In this document: positions 6,035-11,560 of the stretch, piece after piece | Position numbering within the stretch: the stretch's first letter is position 1 | How the letters are laid out: the number at the start of each line of letters is the position of its first letter | Source: JAGXLC01 sp046545795 | GTDB lineage: Bacteria > Bacteroidota > Bacteroidia > Bacteroidales > UBA12077 | Direction of reading: 5' to 3' | Assembly: GCA_046545795.1 (NCBI GenBank) | Contig: JBKGZD010000083.1 | Coordinates: 1-11,560, forward strand | Length of the DNA stretch: 11,560 nucleotides | The notes under the pieces: generated by a model | What the model saw: only the letters and a program-made list of their open reading frames with translations | The model's database searches: none | What the model was told of the DNA's origin: nothing | Position numbers and translations under genes: made by a program

Positions 6035-9000
6035 ATGAAGAAAAAACTGTTATTGAGACTGCTCTTTAGTTTTCTGTCATTGTTAATATTCGGTTATTCC
6101 GCAATGGCACAAATTACAGTTTCGGGTACAGTTGTCTCAGAAGAAGACGAAGAACCCCTGCCGGGGGTATCCGTAATTGAGAAAGGAACCGATAATGGAA
6201 CTACCACAGACTCTGAGGGTTCTTACCAAATAGAGGTTCCTGATGAAGAAGCTGTATTGGAATTCTCTTTTGTTGGAATGCAAACGAAAGAAGTAAAGGT
6301 AGAAGATCAAAAAACAATTGATGTAGCCTTAGGAGAAGATGTTGAAGAAATTGATGAAGTAGTCGTAACCGGCTATGGAACTCAGAAAAGGAGTGACCTG
6401 ACAGGTTCTGTATCATCAGTTCAAGCTGAAGGCATTGAAGGAATGGCTGTAGAAAGCGTTCAAAAGGCAATGCAAGGCCGTGCAGCCGGGGTTGAGGTTA
6501 CAGCCCAGGATGGCGTCCCGGGTGGTGCGGTAGATGTTCTTGTACGTGGAAAAGGTTCTTTTTCTTCGAATGACCCTGTATGGATTGTTGATGGAGTAGA
6601 AATAGAAACAGGTGGTATAGGTTACCGTTCCCCATCTGAAAGTGTATTATCTTCGCTGTCTTTTGATGATATTGAATCCATTGATATTCTGAAAGACGCT
6701 GCTGCCACTGCAATTTACGGAGCAAAAGGAGCAAGAGGAGTTGTTGTAATAGAAACAAAAGAAGGGACAAAAGATAAAGAAACAAGTTTTGACTTTGAAA
6801 TAAGCAGAGGCTACACGCAACCTATAAGAACCAATCCTGTGATGGACGGTCCACAATGGGCTCAATGGGATTATGAAAGGATGGTTAACAGATATGGGGA
6901 AGGTTCAGAAGATGTCCAAGAACGCCTTGAAACCGGAGTTGACAGAGGATGGTATGAACTGAATTCAGACGGTACTCCTGATTTTAGTACTACACCAAAT
7001 TATGATTGGCAGGATGAAGCTTACAGAACAGGTAATATGACAAAGGCTAACCTTTCTGTACGAGGTGGAAATGAAAAGACACAATTTTATACCTCTCTTG
7101 GTTTCAATGATACAGAAGGTCATGTTATAGCTTACGATTTTGACAAAGCAAACTACAGACTCAATGTTAACCACCAGGCCACAGACAAATTAAGCTTTGA
7201 AGCACGGGTAAGTGCTAACTGGAGTGAACAAAATACAACAAGGCTAGAAGGTGCATGGTCAAGTCCGGTAAGAGCCTCAGCAGGTATTCCACCGGTAGAG
7301 CCAATATATGATGAAGATGGATATAGAGGTTACCATGGAGCACCAAGAAGCGTTTACGGTGCTTATCCTGCTCACTTTCTTAATAGTGCTGATTTAGACC
7401 ACAATATCAACAAAAATCTTAAAAATATTGTGAATCTCTCAGCGAATTATAATATAACGGACTTTTTAACTTACCGTGCAACCCTTGGTGTTGATTATAA
7501 TCATTCTGACGAAGAGCAATGGTATGACCCCAGGGCTTCTGACGGACAATCAGACAACGGTGTTCTAAGAGATTATGAGCATACAGCTTATGCAATTCAA
7601 ACAACACAAACCCTAAACATAGACAAAACTTTTGGTGATAAGCACAAACTTGATGGTGTAGCAGGCTTTGAAACCTGGGAAAGGATTTTTAGAAGAACTG
7701 CTGCAAGAGGTCAAAATTTCCCTCATCATGGAATGAATGTACTAGTAAATGCTGGGGCGGTTGAATGGTGGGAAGGCCTTCATACCGAAAGAGCTACTAT
7801 GGGTGCGTTCTCAAGGTTAAACTATACTTATGATGATAAATACTTGTTAACTTTAACCGGAAGATATGACGGAAGCTCAAGGTTCGGTGCTGAAAACAGA
7901 TGGGGTTTCTTCCCTGCTGCGGCAATAGGCTGGAGAATGTCTGATGAAGATTTTATGGCAGGCCTTAGCCAAGTTGACAACTTATTATTAAAGCTCAGTT
8001 ACGGTAAAGCTGGTTCTGATGCAGCCGATACATATGCTGCTCTTGGGCTTTGGAGTGGCGGCACCCAATACATGGGAGATGCCGGATTGTATCCTGATCA
8101 GCTCCCAAATAAATTTTTAACATGGGAGGAAAGCAGAGACTTAAATTTATCCGTTAACTTTTCAGCTTTTGACGGAAGATTATCTATGGACCTGGAAGCT
8201 TACAAAAAATGGTCCGAGGAATTGTTACTTGACAGACCGCTGCCTTATAGTACAGGATGGTCAGAAATTAGTGAAAACATAGGTCGTACACTTACGCGGG
8301 GTGTTGAATTAACTTTAAATACAGTAAATATAGAAAATGAAAACTTCCGCTGGACCACCAACTTTAACTTCGCCTACTCAAGAAACGAAATACTGGATTT
8401 GTTACCTGGACAGGAAATGCTTGATGACCGCACAAAGGTTGGACAAGCAATAGATGACAGGTATATACCAGTATGGGCAGGCGTAAATCCTGCAGATGGC
8501 AGACCTATGTATCATGATGAAGATGGAAACATTACATATAACCCAACTTATGATGACAGACAGTGGCAAGGTCCACAAGAACCTCTGGTATATGGCGGTA
8601 TAGGTAACGATTTCCAGTTTGGGAATTTCACTGCTTCCATACATTTTCAATACTCAGCCGGAAACAAAATGTATAATAGCGATGCAAGATTTTGGTTCGC
8701 TGGAACAGGCGACAGAAACCAGTTTGAGAAGGTATTTACAGATAGATGGCAGGAACCAGGAGATGTGACAGAAGTACCAAAACCAATATATGGAAATGTC
8801 TATCCGGGTAATGTGCAGGCTCCTAATACTTATGCTTCTCATATGTTTGAAAGAGTGGATTACATCAGGTTGAAAGAATTAAACATCTCTTACAACATAC
8901 CTAAGGACCTATTAAATAGCGTGGGTCTTAAAGATCTGAGAGTATTTGTTCGCGGTTCGAACCTGATCACATGGGACAATTATTCAGGTGCTGACCCTGA

Positions 9001-9073
9001 ATTCACTGACAATGACTTTGGAAAATATCCAATTGGACAGAGTATAACATTTGGCGTAAACACTCAATTTTAA
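6035..9073 (+). CDS. SusC/RagA-family TonB-dependent outer-membrane transporter
   Basis: A 1012-residue protein of normal length for the family. It has a signal peptide at 1-26 (ending SAMAQ), then a CarboxypepD_reg-like beta-sandwich at about 28-103 (GTVVSEEDEEPLPGVSV onward). A TonB-box-like DEVVVTGYGTQ lies at 107-117, a plug domain at about 118-243 with the SusC signature around VWIVDGVEI (182-190) and ILKDAAATAIYGAKGARG (218-235), and a 22-stranded barrel (inferred) to the end. The chain ends in aromatic Phe (ITFGVNTQF), the usual outer-membrane insertion signal. It forms the import channel that the SusD-like lipoprotein covers as a lid, powered by TonB-ExbBD. It is the first gene of a three-gene operon. 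Substrate cannot be read from sequence; oligosaccharides are the commonest, but peptide-importing members (RagA) exist. The protein is rich in Asp and Glu. Confidence 0.96.
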   Translation: MKKKLLLRLLFSFLSLLIFGYSAMAQITVSGTVVSEEDEEPLPGVSVIEKGTDNGTTTDSEGSYQIEVPDEEAVLEFSFVGMQTKEVKVEDQKTIDVALGEDVEEIDEVVVTGYGTQKRSDLTGSVSSVQAEGIEGMAVESVQKAMQGRAAGVEVTAQDGVPGGAVDVLVRGKGSFSSNDPVWIVDGVEIETGGIGYRSPSESVLSSLSFDDIESIDILKDAAATAIYGAKGARGVVVIETKEGTKDKETSFDFEISRGYTQPIRTNPVMDGPQWAQWDYERMVNRYGEGSEDVQERLETGVDRGWYELNSDGTPDFSTTPNYDWQDEAYRTGNMTKANLSVRGGNEKTQFYTSLGFNDTEGHVIAYDFDKANYRLNVNHQATDKLSFEARVSANWSEQNTTRLEGAWSSPVRASAGIPPVEPIYDEDGYRGYHGAPRSVYGAYPAHFLNSADLDHNINKNLKNIVNLSANYNITDFLTYRATLGVDYNHSDEEQWYDPRASDGQSDNGVLRDYEHTAYAIQTTQTLNIDKTFGDKHKLDGVAGFETWERIFRRTAARGQNFPHHGMNVLVNAGAVEWWEGLHTERATMGAFSRLNYTYDDKYLLTLTGRYDGSSRFGAENRWGFFPAAAIGWRMSDEDFMAGLSQVDNLLLKLSYGKAGSDAADTYAALGLWSGGTQYMGDAGLYPDQLPNKFLTWEESRDLNLSVNFSAFDGRLSMDLEAYKKWSEELLLDRPLPYSTGWSEISENIGRTLTRGVELTLNTVNIENENFRWTTNFNFAYSRNEILDLLPGQEMLDDRTKVGQAIDDRYIPVWAGVNPADGRPMYHDEDGNITYNPTYDDRQWQGPQEPLVYGGIGNDFQFGNFTASIHFQYSAGNKMYNSDARFWFAGTGDRNQFEKVFTDRWQEPGDVTEVPKPIYGNVYPGNVQAPNTYASHMFERVDYIRLKELNISYNIPKDLLNSVGLKDLRVFVRGSNLITWDNYSGADPEFTDNDFGKYPIGQSITFGVNTQF

Positions 9074-9097
9074 TCACCAATAATAAAGTTAAAAATT

Positions 9098-10621
9098 ATG
9101 AAAAAATATAATTTCATATTAGCAATAATAATAACCACGGGGTTTCTTTTCGTAAGCACTTCATGCGAAGACTATCTGGAGAGATACCCGCGTGATTCGG
9201 TAGCAAGCGAAGAAGCATTTGCTACAATAGATGACATAGAAGGCGTTATTGCAGGAATTTATAACCGGATGCAAGCTGGTGAATATAACCAGCGGGAAAT
9301 GAATCTTGCCGGTGAATTGCTTGCAGATAATATGGATATTGCAGAATCGAACGCTGGAAGAATGGATCAACATCCTACAAATGAGGAAGGTGCTGGATTT
9401 GGAATATGGGCAAGAGTATATGATGACATTAACAGGTGTAATCTTGTTCTTGACAACATTGATGATGTAGATGCAAGTGAATCGGAAAAGAATCAAGTGA
9501 AAGGTGAAGCACATGCAATTCGTGCCCACCTGTATTTTGATTTGCTCAGAATTTATGCTCGTCCCTATCTTCATCAGGAACCTGATGTGGAAGGGGAACC
9601 ATTAGGCGTTATTCTTAAAACCGAACCATTCGAAGGTATTGACGAAAGCGCCTTTGAAGAACGTGCAACAATTGATGAAGGTTATCAACAAGTACTTGAT
9701 GACTTAAACGATGCTATTACTTTCCTTGAAGGAGATAGTGATTTTCCTTACAGGTATAATGAAGTTTCTGCCAAAGCAATGCGCGCAAGATTACATCTTT
9801 ACATGGGCAATTGGGGAGAAGCTATTGACGATGCCGAAGATGTAATCGATGAAGCTCCGATAGATTTGGTTAATGCTGAGTCAGGTGTGGAATACGTTGA
9901 TAAAGTTTTTGCTTCCCAGCCAGGTGCAGAATCTATTCTGGAGCTTGGCTTTGAAAATGAATCAGATGCTCCTTCTATGAACTACAGCGTTGCTGGAATG
10001 GCAACATACTATGAAGAGGATACTCTTGATGTCCCTGTAGTAGAAGATAAAGGCAGGCCGAGTTACAGGGCTTACGGTGACGTTATACTGCGCAGAGATC
10101 TGGTCGAAAATGTACTGGAAGAATATGAAGCACTTGGAGATGTGCGTGGTGAAGAAAATGCTACGTATTACCAACTGGATAAAGGTGGCCAATTTGCTGC
10201 ATTCCAGGCAAAATATCACAGTTACGCAGGTGTTGCAAACTGGGATGATATCAAGGTAATCCGGCTACCAGAAATGTATTTTATCGCAGCAGAAGCATAT
10301 GCTGAAGAGGGTGACTTATCAAGTGCAGAAGATATGTTAATGTCCTTAAGAGAACACAGAGGAATTGGTGACGAAGAGATTAATGTTGCGGATAAAGAAG
10401 AATTCATCGACCTGCTGCTGACTGAAAAAAGACTTGAGTATTTCAGCGAAATGTCTCACAGGTGGTTTGACCTGAGACGCCGTGGAATGGACATTCCTAA
10501 AGGAATAGATGGCGTTGACGCGGGAAGTCCGCTGGACTTTGAAAACTACAGGGTAGTGGAAAAAATTCCTGAATACGAATTAGATGCAAATGAAAATTGC
10601 GTACAGAACCCTGGCTATTAA
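9098..10621 (+). CDS. SusD/RagB-family surface nutrient-binding lipoprotein
   Basis: A 507-residue protein beginning 24 bp after the SusC-like gene. Residues 1-22 form a lipoprotein signal peptide and Cys23 (VSTSC) is the predicted lipidated residue. It is followed by EDYLERYPRD, the typical start of mature SusD proteins. The SusD N-terminal domain shows KGEAHAIRAHLYFDLLRIYA (135-154). The RagB/SusD C-terminal domain shows RLPEMYFIAAEAYAEEGDL (389-407) and TEKRLEYFSEMSHRWFDLRR (442-461), and the chain ends QNPGY as many family members do. Helical TPR-like pairs scaffold the ligand site. It acts at the cell surface as the hinged lid of the SusC-like channel. Ligand-binding aromatic residues vary too much for the substrate to be predicted. 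The mature protein is strongly acidic. Confidence 0.96.
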   Translation: MKKYNFILAIIITTGFLFVSTSCEDYLERYPRDSVASEEAFATIDDIEGVIAGIYNRMQAGEYNQREMNLAGELLADNMDIAESNAGRMDQHPTNEEGAGFGIWARVYDDINRCNLVLDNIDDVDASESEKNQVKGEAHAIRAHLYFDLLRIYARPYLHQEPDVEGEPLGVILKTEPFEGIDESAFEERATIDEGYQQVLDDLNDAITFLEGDSDFPYRYNEVSAKAMRARLHLYMGNWGEAIDDAEDVIDEAPIDLVNAESGVEYVDKVFASQPGAESILELGFENESDAPSMNYSVAGMATYYEEDTLDVPVVEDKGRPSYRAYGDVILRRDLVENVLEEYEALGDVRGEENATYYQLDKGGQFAAFQAKYHSYAGVANWDDIKVIRLPEMYFIAAEAYAEEGDLSSAEDMLMSLREHRGIGDEEINVADKEEFIDLLLTEKRLEYFSEMSHRWFDLRRRGMDIPKGIDGVDAGSPLDFENYRVVEKIPEYELDANENCVQNPGY

Positions 10622-10639
10622 TAATTAAAAACAAACAAA

Positions 10640-11191
10640 ATGAAAAGTATGAAAAAGTTAATATTATCCATATTCGTTTTATCAGTGGTAGCAATTATTA
10701 ACAATGCTTGTTTCGAAGATTTAAACGATACAAGTTATGACGGACCACTGGTGGCTGAATTTTCACATCTCTCTAACACTGAAGATGAAGCCGACTGGAT
10801 ATCCACAGGCTCATTCTGGGCTACAACTTTAAGCGGAGAGTATGACGAAGCTCCATTACAAGTTTCTCTAGTAGGCCCACACCAAGGCGAAGACAAAGAG
10901 GTTGGGTATTACATTGCAGATGAAGTATACAGAGATAATGATGACAATAAGCTCAAACTAAATGAGCCAGACCATGATGAATGGGAGCTCCTGGAAACTA
11001 CAGCAGAGGAAGGGACAGACTATGACATCCAGGATGACGGAATTATAACAATTCCAGCCAACAGTAGTTATGGCCCTATATCCATGGAACTGACTCCAAC
11101 TGAAGAGCGGGTTATGTATATAGTTCTTGAAGAAAGGGACATTAAACCCAGCGAAAACTATAAAATTTTCCGCTTAACGATCCAGCCATAA
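10640..11191 (+). CDS. Small acidic lipoprotein of the SusC/SusD operon (DUF4843- or Calx-beta-like, uncertain)
   Basis: A 183-residue protein beginning 18 bp after the SusD-like gene, so part of the same transcript. Residues 1-23 look like a lipoprotein signal peptide with Cys24 as the lipidation site (NNAC; the lipobox is imperfect). A second ATG at 10649 (residue 4) would also serve. The mature part appears to be all beta. TAEEGTDYDIQDDGIITIPA followed by a GPISMELT strand and a final EERVMYIVLEE...FRLTIQP resembles the Calx-beta-like repeats found in DUF4843 and DUF1735 lipoproteins of Bacteroidota, which often follow susD. The role is likely an accessory surface glycan- or ligand-binding protein (inference). 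By my count the part after Cys24 holds 39 Asp/Glu against 9 Lys/Arg. Strong terminator structures follow, so it is the last gene of the operon. Confidence 0.75.
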   Translation: MKSMKKLILSIFVLSVVAIINNACFEDLNDTSYDGPLVAEFSHLSNTEDEADWISTGSFWATTLSGEYDEAPLQVSLVGPHQGEDKEVGYYIADEVYRDNDDNKLKLNEPDHDEWELLETTAEEGTDYDIQDDGIITIPANSSYGPISMELTPTEERVMYIVLEERDIKPSENYKIFRLTIQP

Positions 11192-11204
11192 AAATTAAAA
11201 AAAC

Positions 11205-11295
11205 AACCATGGACAGTTATTATGCCAAAGTAAAGTCTTAAAAGGGTTATTCGGCATAGACATATAAAAACATAAAAACATAACTGTCCATGGTT
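11205..11295. repeat. 91-bp element with 16-bp perfect inverted arms after the operon
   Basis: AACCATGGACAGTTAT (11205-11220) is exactly the reverse complement of ATAACTGTCCATGGTT (11280-11295). A second pair, TATGCC (11221-11226) and GGCATA (11253-11258), continues inside it with an asymmetric spacer that includes the repeated string CATAAAAA. It starts 13 bp after the last stop codon. It could be an mRNA 3' stabilising stem or a MITE-like remnant. No clear target-site duplication flanks it (AAAAAAC on the left, TACCCGG on the right). Confidence 0.8.
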
Positions 11296-11296
11296 T

Positions 11297-11337
11297 ACCC
11301 GGCTCCTATTTCCCCCATTTCCCCCTGCCGGGTTTTT
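11297..11337 (+). terminator. Hairpin with T-run, probable first terminator of the SusC/SusD operon
   Basis: ACCCGGC (11297-11303) pairs perfectly with GCCGGGT (11327-11333), followed by TTTTT (11333-11337). The 23-base loop is long and pyrimidine-rich and contains a perfect tandem 9-bp repeat, ATTTCCCCC, at 11308-11316 and 11317-11325. Confidence 0.6.
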
Positions 11338-11340
11338 AAG

Positions 11341-11374
11341 AAGACCGCCTTGCAAAAGCGAGGCGGTTTTTTTT
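11341..11374 (+). terminator. Strong rho-independent terminator
   Basis: ACCGCCTTGC (11344-11353) pairs with GCGAGGCGGT (11358-11367) over 10 bp with one T-G wobble, an AAAA loop and eight T residues (11367-11374). Three further upstream bases can pair into the T-run. On the minus strand no comparable T-run follows, so it ends rightward transcription of the uptake operon. Confidence 0.92.
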
Positions 11375-11395
11375 GAAATACAAAAGATCTACCCC

Positions 11396-11542
11396 TTAAA
11401 ATAGACTTACCACGCCATTAAAAGACGTATTAGGATTTAACTCTTCATCATAAAGGCGGATAAACTATTCTTTAGATCAAAATGGTTTTGGACCAAAACA
11501 ACCAGTACCAAAGGCAACCCTGTCTCCTCCATAAATAAAACC
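11396..11542 (-). pseudogene. Possible decayed 3' end of a gene on the minus strand
   Basis: One minus-strand frame reads GFIYGGDRVAFGTGCFGPKPF, stop, SKE, stop, then FIRLYDEELNPNTSFNGVVS before a final Leu-Phe and TAA at 11398-11396. The two pieces are in the same frame, separated only by TGA and TAG. They have a protein-like composition, loosely like the end of a LamG/concanavalin-type lectin domain (a glycine/phenylalanine strand, then I-R-L-Y-D). This is weak: the stretch is only 49 codons and a stop codon also bounds its upstream side. Apart from this I see nothing in 11375-11560. Confidence 0.2.
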
Positions 11543-11560
11543 TTAAACATGGCTTATAAT

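Noticed and set aside
9161..9574. 137-codon open frame on the minus strand inside the SusD-like gene
   Set aside because: It lies wholly within a confident gene in antisense, and its Cys/Ile/Ser-rich sequence resembles no protein domain I recognise.
11437..11550. 37-codon minus-strand frame beginning MFKVLFMEETG
   Set aside because: Too short, no recognisable domain, and it overlaps the alternative frame that looks more protein-like; no support for expression.
11549..11560. ATG GCT TAT AAT at the very end as the start of a next gene
   Set aside because: Only four codons are visible, so it cannot be judged.

Overview
The window looks like a chromosome segment of a Bacteroidota member. It holds an adjacent SusC/SusD pair, Bacteroidota-type promoter motifs (TAnnTTTG), AT-rich leaders without strong Shine-Dalgarno sites, and a TPR-LuxR membrane regulator of a kind common in that phylum. 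The secreted proteins of the right half are unusually acidic, which hints at a marine or saline relative (inference only).

Left part (1-3785): a defence locus, all on the + strand. It opens with the C-terminal end of a type I restriction specificity subunit (HsdS). An AT-rich spacer follows, carrying a good Bacteroidota promoter enclosed by a perfect 14-bp inverted repeat. Next comes a tightly coupled pair, an ABC/AAA-type ATPase and an RloB-family TOPRIM-like protein, whose reading frames overlap by one base. The type I methyltransferase subunit HsdM follows 8 bp later. No hsdR is visible, so it would have to lie upstream. The ATPase-RloB pair resembles the RloA/RloB genes linked to Campylobacter hsd loci and, from memory, the AbiL abortive-infection pair. 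It therefore looks like a second anti-phage layer nested between the S and M genes of a restriction-modification system.

Middle (3786-6034): a 242-bp spacer with two weak hairpins, then a 599-residue regulator. It has a signal peptide, seven TPR units in an exact 40-residue rhythm, one membrane span, a basic coiled coil and a C-terminal LuxR-type helix-turn-helix. A 207-bp spacer with small dyads and possible promoter elements separates it from the next operon.

Right part (6035-11191): a three-gene nutrient-uptake operon. A SusC-like TonB-dependent outer-membrane transporter is followed 24 bp later by a SusD-like surface lipoprotein and 18 bp after that by a small, very acidic lipoprotein. 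Together they should form an outer-membrane glycan (or peptide) capture and import complex. The upstream TPR-LuxR protein is a plausible local regulator. No glycosidase or other enzyme lies in the window, so the substrate cannot be named.

End (11192-11560): no intact gene. It holds a 91-bp element with 16-bp perfect inverted arms, two consecutive terminator-like hairpins (the second strong), and on the minus strand a weak trace of a decayed reading frame.
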